From Armatimonadota bacterium (GTDB lineage Bacteria; Armatimonadota; Fervidibacteria; Fervidibacterales; Fervidibacteraceae), in assembly GCA_026419315.1 (NCBI GenBank), contig JANZZQ010000070.1, forward strand, positions 1-5,842: a stretch of 5,842 bases of DNA. Reading direction: 5' to 3'. Below, one piece after another: positions 1 to 5,842 of the stretch. Each line of letters opens with the position of its first letter. The stretch's first letter is position 1. Both the position numbers and the translations under genes were made by a program. The notes under the pieces were generated by a model that was given only the letters and a program-made list of their open reading frames with translations, had not been told where the DNA came from and did not search any database.

Positions 1-2513
1 TTTAAGTCGTGGGCAATTCCACTCGCCAGTTCGCCCAAAGTTCTCAACCTTTCAAGCCTCAAGATCTCGTGTTGTCTTTGCCGCTCCTCAGTTACGTCCT
101 TGAGCACCCACAGTTGTCCCATAAGCGAACCGTCAGGCAACCAGACGGGAACGCAATATCGCTCTAAAACGCATTCGGGCGACGTCAAAGTTAAGGTGTC
201 AAAGATCGGTTGGGTTAAGTCTTCAAGGGCGAGGTCAATCGCTTCTTTCATTGCGACCGGGTCTGTTGCTCGCTGGAGCAAAGCGTCCACCATTTTGGAG
301 ACGTGTTGGTAACGAAGTTGCTCAGCGGGAACTCCAACTAAATCCCCAAACCTACGGTTCACATCGTCCAAACGACCATCGGGAAGGACAAGGGCAATTC
401 CTTCAAGCACCGCATCAAATATGACCGACAACTGCTGAGCCAGTTCAGTTTGACGGCGCAGAAGTTGACTCCTTTCCATGACTACACCCAACTGAGCGGC
501 GAGGGTTTGCAAGAATGAAAGGTGTCGCTCGTCAAAAGCCCCAAGCTTCCTTGACTCCAAATTGACAACCCCAACGACTTCTTTCCCGATCTTGATTGGC
601 ACACAAAGTTCGGAAAGCGTGCCCGCTCGTCCGGGGAAGTAGTATGGGTTTGTTCTAACATCTCGCTCCAAAACGGGTTCGCCAGTTCGCGCAACATAGC
701 CCATTATGCCGACAGATGTGGGAAGCCTAATCCCGAGCGGGAAGTCGGGAGGAGGGGCAGGGTAAGTGGCAACGAACTCCAAATGTTGTTTGTCTTCTGT
801 CAAGAGCGACACGCTCACGGAATCGCAAGGGAGGATAGAAGGCACTGCTTCCACCAGAGATTGGGCGATTTGTTTGAGTTCGGCGCCCGATGCTGCCTCC
901 AAAATCAGACGATGCAAAGCCTGGGTCTCATTCAACTGATTTTGAATTTGCTCGCTAAGCCAAAGGTTTTCAAGGGCTAACCCCACCAAGTTACCAAGTG
1001 TCAAGAGCAATTGCACCAACTCATCTTGAGGGGACAGGAAACGGCAACTATCATGGAAGTCAACAGCGATGGCTCCAATAACACCAGCGTGTCCTTTGAT
1101 CGGGACGACAGCGTTGCCGAACTTGAAGGACTGACCCTTGAGGATTTGTTGCCACAACCTTCTCTCAATCTCGCCAGCCTCATTCAATGGGTCGTTAGTG
1201 ACAAACAAATCCAACTTCCCAAGCAATATATCGCCCAAAACCGTTTCGCCTTCACGAATAGGCTGGAGTAACCAATCGACTTCCTGCCACTCAACTTTTC
1301 CTTGAGAAAAACCCGCCTCCTTCAATGTCCCATCAGGAAAGCGGACGAAAACAGACAGGCTTTCAATTCCAAGCATCTCGAGACCTTTGCCGATTGTAGC
1401 GATCACATCATCCGACGAGCGTGCCCCCAGCAAGTCAACACTGAGTTGCAGCAGCACCGTTCGCTGCTTCTCCTGCTCTTTCTCCGCTTCATCGCGCAAA
1501 AGTGCGTTAAGGGCTATCGCCAATTGCTCTGAAAGGCTGTCAAGGAAGGCAATATGGCTTTCGTTGAAACCTTCCGGGTAGCGGCTTGAAAAGTTTAGTG
1601 TGGCTTTGAACCTTTCAGGCATGGGCAACGGATAGACGAGTGCTGAGCGGAAGCCATGTTCCACCAACCACTCTTCTGCAGGAAACTCGGTTTTGTCCAA
1701 GTAGGGGCGTAACATCGGTTTTCCAGTCCGCATCGCTTCCCTCGCTGCACCGTAGTAAGCGAAAGGTTTCACCCTGTGAATTTCCCAAACAGCACCATTG
1801 TTCCAAACAACATACAGCCATTCGCGGTTGGTTAGTTCATCATAAACGCTGATGCTGAATCGGTCAAAGGCGATAAAAGGTCTAAGCGCTTCAGCGAATC
1901 CTTGCAAGATTTTGGGCATTGGTTCCCCGGAAATCAGCAAAGTGTCAAGGTGGCGAAGAAGTTCCAAATGCTGCCTTGTGTTTCGCTCTTTCTCTAACGC
2001 TTGTTCCAACTCCCACTGCTCCATTAACCGTTGCAACAACAACGCGATTATCGGCAATATCGGCTGTAGGCGTTTGAGGTCTTCCTCGGAATAGGCATTA
2101 GGCTCCCGATGGTGGAAGATGAGGGCAGCGATAACCCTTCCCCCCGCTTCAATGGGCACGGCGAGGCGGGTGTGAAAACCTGCGGACTTGACAGCCGAGA
2201 AAGATGGCGTGATTTCCATTCCGTCGGTCTCGAACAATGGGCGCTTATTTTGGACAACCCAACCGGTTGCCGTCCCCTCAAGCGGTCTTCTCTCACCAGA
2301 CCTAACCAAACCCTCAACTTCTCCCTTCGGGACAATGATTTCAGCGAATTGCTCGTCAGGATGAACTAAGGAGCAGGAGAGCCTGTCAAAATCCAGAATG
2401 CCTTTCAAGTGGTCTGAAAGCGCTTGCGCCATTTGGCGCCAATCCCTCGCGTGAACCAGCGTCTCAATTAAAGGCAACCATTTGTTACCGACCATTTGGG
2501 CTTGGGACTTCAA
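1..2513 (-). CDS. Soluble multi-GAF/PAS sensor histidine kinase (C-terminus cut by window edge)
   Basis: The reading frame is open without a stop for 837 codons and runs off the left edge. By sequence pattern the order is GAF1 (about 15-165), GAF2 (190-338), GAF3 (352-515), GAF4 (533-680), PAS (693-808) and the first HisKA helix (from about 817). Charged helical linkers join the domains, for example EKERNTR and EAEKEQEKQR. GAF4 is the most canonical, with the family pattern SELCVPI, then GVVNLES and AFDERHL. The H-box reads GELASGIAHDL, with the phospho-accepting His at residue 835 (bases 9-11). The ATP-binding domain and any receiver domain lie outside. There is no signal peptide or membrane segment, so it should sense a cytosolic signal by dimerisation and autophosphorylation and pass phosphate to an unseen response regulator. 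The ligand cannot be told; I saw no obvious phytochrome chromophore motif. I chose the TTG at 2513 because AAGGGGGGA lies 8 bases upstream; the ATG at 2495 has no ribosome binding site. Family is certain, role unknown. Confidence 0.92.
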   Translation of the reverse strand, partial: MKSQAQMVGNKWLPLIETLVHARDWRQMAQALSDHLKGILDFDRLSCSLVHPDEQFAEIIVPKGEVEGLVRSGERRPLEGTATGWVVQNKRPLFETDGMEITPSFSAVKSAGFHTRLAVPIEAGGRVIAALIFHHREPNAYSEEDLKRLQPILPIIALLLQRLMEQWELEQALEKERNTRQHLELLRHLDTLLISGEPMPKILQGFAEALRPFIAFDRFSISVYDELTNREWLYVVWNNGAVWEIHRVKPFAYYGAAREAMRTGKPMLRPYLDKTEFPAEEWLVEHGFRSALVYPLPMPERFKATLNFSSRYPEGFNESHIAFLDSLSEQLAIALNALLRDEAEKEQEKQRTVLLQLSVDLLGARSSDDVIATIGKGLEMLGIESLSVFVRFPDGTLKEAGFSQGKVEWQEVDWLLQPIREGETVLGDILLGKLDLFVTNDPLNEAGEIERRLWQQILKGQSFKFGNAVVPIKGHAGVIGAIAVDFHDSCRFLSPQDELVQLLLTLGNLVGLALENLWLSEQIQNQLNETQALHRLILEAASGAELKQIAQSLVEAVPSILPCDSVSVSLLTEDKQHLEFVATYPAPPPDFPLGIRLPTSVGIMGYVARTGEPVLERDVRTNPYYFPGRAGTLSELCVPIKIGKEVVGVVNLESRKLGAFDERHLSFLQTLAAQLGVVMERSQLLRRQTELAQQLSVIFDAVLEGIALVLPDGRLDDVNRRFGDLVGVPAEQLRYQHVSKMVDALLQRATDPVAMKEAIDLALEDLTQPIFDTLTLTSPECVLERYCVPVWLPDGSLMGQLWVLKDVTEERQRQHEILRLERLRTLGELASGIAHDL

Positions 2514-2520
2514 TGTGCCG

Positions 2521-2529
2521 TCCCCCCTT
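2521..2529 (-). promoter_or_regulatory. Ribosome binding site deciding the TTG start of the histidine kinase
   Basis: On the minus strand the sequence AAGGGGGGA stands about 8 bases before the TTG at 2513-2511. The in-frame ATG at 2495 and the in-frame GTG at 2537 have no comparable purine tract at a usable distance, so this site favours TTG as the start. Confidence 0.55.
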
Positions 2530-2623
2530 GAACCCACACGATAACAACTACCCCGTCCTTTTTGTCCACCCGAGGCAATTTCCGGGTAGAAAACCAGGTT
2601 TTAGCGATAAAATTGGTTCGAAC

Positions 2624-2653
2624 AGTTCGGTTAGAAAGTTTAGCAACCGAACT
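2624..2653. terminator. Inverted repeat in the ttuA-kinase gap; weak terminator or operator
   Basis: AGTTCGGTT (2624-2632) and AACCGAACT (2645-2653) are perfect 9-bp complements separated by 12 bases. The structure begins about 30 bases beyond the ttuA stop, where a terminator would be expected. On the minus strand no clean T-tract follows it (the next bases are GTTCGAACCAATTTTATC), so it is not a textbook Rho-independent terminator. An 8-bp palindrome GTTCGAAC (2616-2623) abuts it and repeats the GTTCG core, which is also compatible with a protein-binding operator for the kinase gene. The pairing is seen directly; the role is inferred. Confidence 0.4.
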
Positions 2654-2683
2654 TCAAAATGTCTATGATGAGGCAGAGAAATG

Positions 2684-3640
2684 CTATGTCTTCGTCAACC
2701 CCTGCGAATCTGATTTGTCGCTCAACTGCAACACCGGTTTGTTTGCTCTCTCCTTCATCCTACACACGGAGCAAATTTCGGCTGTTGTCGGCATCCCGCA
2801 GCGAGCGCAAGGCCTTAAACCTGGTTCGGGGAACTTTTCTTCAAGCAAGGGTTGAATTTGCTCAACGAACTGGGAATAGAATGCCCACTTTGTTCCCGGG
2901 GAACGTTCTTCAATGCGGTTAAGCAAATCCTTGTAGAACAATGATGATGCACCAACAGAGTATGGGCATTCCTGTTCAATGTAGGGGATGCGGTTGAGTA
3001 TGGTGAACAAAGCCACTTGCTTTTCGGTAAAGCGGACGAAGGGCTTGATTCTTTTGAGCAACCCGTCTCTTGACGGCAAAACCGGAGACTGTCGCGCCAA
3101 GTAACCAACTTGCCACCTCATCACGTTGCCCATAAGTGTTGCCGCTTCGTCGTCTAAGTTGTGTCCTGTTGCAATGACAGTGTATCCATGCTCCAATGCG
3201 AACTTGTTAAAGAGGTAACGCTTAACTGCACCGCAAGCGGAACAAGGTTCGCGATTGCTCGCGAAGGCTAAATCCGGCACAGGTTTTCCCATCTCCTCTG
3301 AAACGCTGACCACATGCAGTGTCCTTCGAATTCGGTCGGCAAGTTGCTGAGCAAACTGCTTTGAACGGAGCGAGTATTCGCCTGCGGAAATCCCCAAGTC
3401 CAAGTAAAGCCCATCAGCCTCGTAACCAAGTTGGGACAAGGCGAACCAAAGGCCGAGACTGTCCTTGCCACCTGAAACCGCTACGAGGACTCTGTCGTCG
3501 GGCATTATCATTCGCCATTCTTTTATCGTCCTTTCCGTCATCCGCAAGAACCATTTGGGGTAGCAATCTTTGCACAAAGCGAGGCGATGTTCCCTCATGT
3601 ATATGACCGCCTTTTGCTTACACCAAAGGCACTTTTTCAC
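2684..3640 (-). CDS. ttuA: tRNA U54 2-thiouridine synthetase TtuA
   Basis: This cytosolic enzyme adenylates U54 in the tRNA T-loop and replaces the oxygen with sulfur delivered by TtuB, giving 2-thiouridine, which stabilises tRNA at high temperature. All family landmarks are present in 318 residues. The N-terminal zinc finger uses C4, C7, C23 and C26. The PP-loop is SGGKDS at 56-61. C133 and C136 (PCSACG), with C225 (EQECP), match the three cysteines that hold the [4Fe-4S] cluster and act in catalysis in TtuA. GHNLDDEA is at 159-166, and the C-terminal zinc finger uses C278, C281, C290 and C293. Length and order match Thermus TtuA, as far as I recall that sequence, better than TtcA, which lacks the two zinc fingers. 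The archaeal/eukaryotic Ncs6/CTU1 (U34) group is a relative, but the ttuB neighbour favours U54. It starts at GTG, 12 bases after ttuB, with a strong ribosome binding site, and ends in TAG. No key residue is missing. Confidence 0.95.
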   Translation of the reverse strand: MKKCLWCKQKAVIYMREHRLALCKDCYPKWFLRMTERTIKEWRMIMPDDRVLVAVSGGKDSLGLWFALSQLGYEADGLYLDLGISAGEYSLRSKQFAQQLADRIRRTLHVVSVSEEMGKPVPDLAFASNREPCSACGAVKRYLFNKFALEHGYTVIATGHNLDDEAATLMGNVMRWQVGYLARQSPVLPSRDGLLKRIKPFVRFTEKQVALFTILNRIPYIEQECPYSVGASSLFYKDLLNRIEERSPGTKWAFYSQFVEQIQPLLEEKFPEPGLRPCARCGMPTTAEICSVCRMKERANKPVLQLSDKSDSQGLTKT

Positions 3641-3646
3641 TCTTTG

Positions 3647-3654
3647 CTCACCTC
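3647..3654 (-). promoter_or_regulatory. Ribosome binding site of ttuA overlapping the ttuB stop codon
   Basis: On the minus strand GAGGTGAG lies 6 bases before the GTG start of ttuA. Its first two bases are the last two of the ttuB TGA stop (3655-3653). This arrangement implies translational coupling: ribosomes ending ttuB are delivered at the ttuA start. Confidence 0.8.
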
Positions 3655-3898
3655 ATAGTTTATCGGTTGAGCGCTTGGGCAGAAAGCGTTGACGAAACTG
3701 AACCAACAAAGCTCCCCCCGAAATTGCGCTTATGACTTTCACTTCATCGTCTTCCTCAAGCCAATCGTCTTCTGTGAGGACTTCCTCACCGCGCACCACG
3801 ATCGTGCTTTCGGGCGACAAATTGAGTTTCTCAAGTAAGTCCTTAACCCTCATCCGTTGGTCAAATTCAAAGGCTTTACCACGAAACTCAACCCTCAC
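3653..3898 (-). CDS. ttuB: TtuB-like ubiquitin-fold sulfur carrier with a C-terminal tail beyond Gly-Gly
   Basis: This is a small beta-grasp protein of the ThiS/MoaD/TtuB family. Such carriers are adenylated by an E1-like enzyme (TtuC), thiocarboxylated on the terminal glycine and donate sulfur, here presumably to TtuA for tRNA U54. The sequence runs from MRVEFRGKAFEF through VKDLLEKLNLSPE and VVRGEEVL to the family ending VKVISAISGG, with Gly-Gly at 61-62. ThiS and MoaD normally stop at Gly-Gly, as does Thermus TtuB as I recall it. Here 19 residues follow (ALLVQFRQRFLPKRSTDKL) before TGA, so cleavage would be needed to expose the glycine. The GTG at 3898 has AGGGGGTGG 8 bases upstream. An upstream in-frame GTG at 3910 would add four residues (MAIT) but has its purine tract touching the start; a TGA lies just before it, so nothing longer is possible. 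The gene directly precedes ttuA and shares its control. ThiS is the main alternative, but no thiamine genes are seen. Confidence 0.88.
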   Translation of the reverse strand: MRVEFRGKAFEFDQRMRVKDLLEKLNLSPESTIVVRGEEVLTEDDWLEEDDEVKVISAISGGALLVQFRQRFLPKRSTDKL

Positions 3899-3906
3899 GG
3901 TGATTG

Positions 3907-3915
3907 CCACCCCCT
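3907..3915 (-). promoter_or_regulatory. Ribosome binding site deciding the ttuB start
   Basis: AGGGGGTGG on the minus strand lies 8 bases before the GTG at 3898-3896. It overlaps the alternative GTG at 3910-3908, which is therefore unlikely to be the initiation codon. Confidence 0.5.
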
Positions 3916-3938
3916 GCGGTCAATGTGTTAGACTGATA

Positions 3939-3991
3939 CTTGCCGGAAAAAGAGTGCGCAAAAGAATTTTAACAACTTCATGACCGGCAAG
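3939..3991. repeat. 8-bp inverted repeat CTTGCCGG / CCGGCAAG in the divergent region
   Basis: The left arm is at 3939-3946 and the right arm at 3984-3991, identical as reverse complements with 37 bases between. The right arm touches the GGGGG ribosome binding site of the TPR gene. A dimeric regulator bound to both arms could control both operons; alternatively, the arms could pair in the TPR mRNA leader and partly mask the ribosome binding site. An 8-bp match at this spacing could also be chance. Confidence 0.45.
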
Positions 3992-3995
3992 GGGG
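3989..3995 (+). promoter_or_regulatory. Ribosome binding site of the TPR gene
   Basis: AAGGGGG lies 8 bases before the ATG at 4004. A second short AAGG (3997-4000) is too close to the start to serve. Confidence 0.55.
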
Positions 3996-4003
3996 TAAGG
4001 TAA

Positions 4004-5662
4004 ATGCGGCGATGGAGATGGCTCAACACCGGCTTGCTCGCGTTGGCATTTGTTTTCCCTCTGAATTGTCAAGATTTGCTGCAAATGTTCAACGAAGGGC
4101 TAAGGCTTTACCAAGAAGGCAAAGCCGATGAGGCGTTGGCGCTTTTTCGGAAGGTTGTTGAAATCAACCCCAATGATGGTGAGGCTTGGATTTACATTGG
4201 AACAATTTTGCTTGTCAAAAACGACCACGAAGGCGCAATTAACGCTTTGGAAAAGGGTTTAAGCCAATCCTTACCGGGGCTTATTGCTGCACAAGGTTGG
4301 GTCAACTTGGGAGTTGCATACCAACTTGGTCGTAAAGATATTGCAAAGGCAATTGAAGCCTACGAACGAGCCATCGCTTTCAAGCCAGATCTCCCCGAAG
4401 CACACCACAACCTCATTTTCGCTCACTTGTTGCGAGGGAACTTTGCCGAAGCTGTAAAAGCGGGTGAAAGGGCTTTCTCTGTGTTGGGAAGACCTCTCAA
4501 GCCTGAGCAACTCCAAGCAACTTTTGAGAAGGCTCTTGAGTTTTTGGCTCGGGACTACGACAGGGCTTTAGAGCTTCTTCGGAGCATGGCGCAACAGCAA
4601 TTGCCCCACCATGAACTCTTCTCCTTGATGGGACAAGCCTACGAGGGTTTGAAGCAATTTTCGAGGGCAGCACTTTTTTACGGTCAAGCGGCAGCCTTAG
4701 CCCCTCAGGTTGCGAGGTATCACGTTTCTTTCGGTTTGGCTTTAAGGCAGATGAAACGCTTGACTGAGGCAGCGAAGGTTTTGGAAAGGGCGACTGCCTT
4801 GGACAATCGCGATGCGTTCGCTATAACGGTTTTGGGAATCACCTACAGCGACTTGGGGCGCTGGCAGGAAGCGGCAATCGTCTTGAGAAGAGCCGTTGAA
4901 CTTGACCCTCAAAACTTTGATGCACACAGCACCCTCGCTATTGCTTATGAGCGGTTAGGGCAAATACCCCAAGCTATGCAGGAATACCTCACCGCCCTTG
5001 GAATCCGAGAAGAACCTTTCATCCTGGTCAATTTGGCTCGTCTTTATCTGGTCCAAGGGGAAGGTGCTGAGCAAGGTGGGCGAATTAAAGAAGCAGAAGA
5101 TGCTTACCTGCAAGCCATTCAGAGGTTGCGTCGTGCTCTGGAGTTGAGCCCCAACCTCGCACCCGCTCGGCTGAACCTCGCTATCGCTTTGCGCAAACGA
5201 GCCCGCCTCTTTCTTCAGCAAGGGCAAATGAAGCCTGCAGAGGAAACCCTTCAAGAGGCAGAAAAAATTCTGCAACAACATTTGACTCAAAGCCCTGACC
5301 CAATCGCAAAGCTGGAGATGGCGAGGTTGCTCGGTGACAGGAAGCGGTATGATGAAGCCTTGAAGTTGGTTCGTGAGGTAATAGCCGCCCAACCCAAGTT
5401 GGAAGATGCTTACATCTATTTGGGATTCATCGCCTTGCAGTTAGCGAGACTTGACGATGCCGAACAAGCGTATATGCAGGCGCTGAAACTGAACCCGAAA
5501 AGTGCTGATGCGATGGTCGGTTTAGGGGCCGTCGCTTTCCACAGAAATCGGCTCGACGAAGCAGAAGCTTGGTTCAGCCGTGCCCTTGAGGTCAACCCAA
5601 ATCACCCATACGCAAAGCAAAATTTGGAAATCGTCAAGCAAGCGAGGGAGAAAGCGAAGTAG
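4004..5662 (+). CDS. Exported tetratricopeptide-repeat (TPR) protein
   Basis: The 552-residue product begins with a Sec-type signal peptide: the basic MRRWRW, then hydrophobic LLALAFVFPL to about residue 22. C22 follows P-L-N, not a proper lipobox, so lipid anchoring is doubtful. The rest is TPR solenoid, with units at about 25-58, 59-92, 93-130, 131-164, 202-235, 236-269, 270-303, 304-337, 338-384, 385-432, 433-465, 466-499 and 500-533, and a capping helix at 534-552. A degenerate helical stretch fills 165-201. Units show the consensus (LGxAY near the first helix, A-Y-ALxLNP at the end; for example DAEQAYMQALKLNPK). The units at 338-384 and 385-432 are lengthened by 13-14 residues. No catalytic domain is seen, so it probably acts as a protein-binding scaffold outside the cytoplasm; the partner is unknown. 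It has its own ribosome binding site and is divergent from ttuBA, with no evident functional tie to tRNA thiolation. Confidence 0.93.
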   Translation: MRRWRWLNTGLLALAFVFPLNCQDLLQMFNEGLRLYQEGKADEALALFRKVVEINPNDGEAWIYIGTILLVKNDHEGAINALEKGLSQSLPGLIAAQGWVNLGVAYQLGRKDIAKAIEAYERAIAFKPDLPEAHHNLIFAHLLRGNFAEAVKAGERAFSVLGRPLKPEQLQATFEKALEFLARDYDRALELLRSMAQQQLPHHELFSLMGQAYEGLKQFSRAALFYGQAAALAPQVARYHVSFGLALRQMKRLTEAAKVLERATALDNRDAFAITVLGITYSDLGRWQEAAIVLRRAVELDPQNFDAHSTLAIAYERLGQIPQAMQEYLTALGIREEPFILVNLARLYLVQGEGAEQGGRIKEAEDAYLQAIQRLRRALELSPNLAPARLNLAIALRKRARLFLQQGQMKPAEETLQEAEKILQQHLTQSPDPIAKLEMARLLGDRKRYDEALKLVREVIAAQPKLEDAYIYLGFIALQLARLDDAEQAYMQALKLNPKSADAMVGLGAVAFHRNRLDEAEAWFSRALEVNPNHPYAKQNLEIVKQAREKAK

Positions 5663-5842
5663 TTAACGGGCAGCAATGTTCTGAAAGGCGACCACCAACA
5701 AACTCAAGTCCAACCCTTGTCCTCCCCGCCAAAGGCAAAAAGGTTAAACCGAGGGTGGCAAAATTTGATGCCAAGGTTGACAAAACCTTATGAGCGAACT
5801 TGCCCAGTCAAAAGTGGCAGGTGAACATGCGCTGAGGTGCAG
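5663..5842. other. Non-coding stretch downstream of the TPR gene
   Basis: No convincing gene is visible in these 180 bases. A short hairpin AAGGTT-GACAA-AACCTT lies at 5773-5789, a 9-base palindrome-like GGTTAAACC at 5742-5750, and GCCAAAGGC at 5729-5735 and adjoining bases. None has a T-tract on the plus strand, so no standard terminator can be called for the TPR gene. TTGACA at 5777-5782 matches a -35 box, but no -10 follows at 16-18 bases. Confidence 0.4.

Larger units (their letters stand above)
3911..4003. promoter_or_regulatory. Divergent promoter region between ttuBA and the TPR gene
   Basis: These 93 bases hold the start signals for both directions. They contain CTTGCCGG (3939-3946) and its perfect complement CCGGCAAG (3984-3991), with an A/T-rich stretch (about 3960-3976) between. 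Each arm gives a TTGCCG hexamer on one strand, resembling a -35 box. On the plus strand TTGCCG (3940-3945) is followed after 16 bases by AAGAAT, a partial -10 match. On the minus strand TTGCGC, 17 bases, then TATCAG is a candidate for ttuB. None of the hexamer pairs is convincing. That promoters lie here follows from gene orientation; their exact positions are not supported. Confidence 0.5.

Noticed and set aside
783..2369. Several plus-strand open frames of 60-90 codons (for example 1011-1271 and 2109-2369)
   Set aside because: They are antisense to the continuous kinase frame, whose domains read through without interruption; none resembles a known protein.
2611..2630. GGTTCGAAC resembles the T-arm of a tRNA
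   Set aside because: No flanking 5-bp T-stem, acceptor stem or anticodon arm can be built around it on either strand.
3319..3606. A 95-codon plus-strand frame opposite ttuA
   Set aside because: It is antisense to the PP-loop and zinc-finger coding part of ttuA and is a shadow frame.
3711..3722. Possible frameshift at the run of six G in ttuB explaining the tail
   Set aside because: I read both shifted frames; neither reaches a stop directly after Gly-Gly, and the observed frame ends exactly at the ttuA ribosome binding site.
4955..5392. A 145-codon open frame on the minus strand inside the TPR gene
   Set aside because: It lies fully antisense to a clear TPR coding region, has no family signature, and its length follows from the biased codon use of the real gene.
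5790..5842. ATG at 5790 with an open frame to the window edge (MSELAQSKVAGEH...)
   Set aside because: There are only 17 codons, no ribosome binding site at a usable distance, and no recognisable sequence; too little to call a gene.
1..5842. Search by eye for CRISPR arrays, insertion-sequence ends and long direct repeats
   Set aside because: No regularly spaced repeats, transposase-like frames or terminal inverted repeats with target duplications were seen.

Overview
The window is bacterial. The signs are dense gene packing, Shine-Dalgarno sites ahead of every proposed start, a bacterial multi-GAF histidine kinase and a bacterial-type TtuA. TtuA/TtuB make the 2-thiouridine at position 54 of tRNA, a modification associated with thermophiles, so the source is probably a thermophile of middling GC content. 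The proteins resemble the Thermus TtuA/TtuB pair, but the GC looks too moderate for Thermus. A less-studied thermophilic phylum is possible (for example the Armatimonadota/Fervidibacteria neighbourhood). That placement is a guess that the window cannot prove.

Layout. (1) Positions 1-2513, minus strand: most of a large soluble sensor histidine kinase with four GAF domains, a PAS domain and the first helix of HisKA. The window edge cuts it two residues after the phospho-accepting histidine (H835), so the catalytic ATPase domain lies outside. (2) Positions 2514-2683: a 170-base gap with a perfect 9-bp inverted repeat and an overlapping palindrome, probably a weak terminator or operator, plus the kinase ribosome binding site. 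(3) Positions 2684-3640, minus strand: ttuA, tRNA U54 2-thiouridine synthetase, with both zinc fingers, the PP-loop and the catalytic/iron-sulfur cysteines intact. (4) Positions 3653-3898 (or 3910), minus strand: ttuB, the ubiquitin-like sulfur carrier. Its Gly-Gly is followed by a 19-residue tail instead of the stop codon. (5) Positions 3911-4003: a short divergent control region with an 8-bp inverted repeat. (6) Positions 4004-5662, plus strand: an exported protein of about thirteen TPR-like repeats. (7) Positions 5663-5842: non-coding as far as I can see.

How they work together. ttuB and ttuA form a tight two-gene operon, and the ttuA ribosome binding site overlaps the ttuB stop codon. TtuB would carry sulfur as a C-terminal thiocarboxylate to TtuA, which inserts it into adenylated U54 of tRNA. 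The E1-like activator (TtuC) and the cysteine desulfurase are not in the window. The kinase lies downstream on the same strand but has its own ribosome binding site and a 170-base gap, so co-transcription is uncertain. The TPR gene is divergent and shares only the control region.

The most interesting point is the buried Gly-Gly of TtuB, which implies a maturation protease or a departure from the usual carrier chemistry. I see no mobile element, CRISPR array, tRNA or rRNA.
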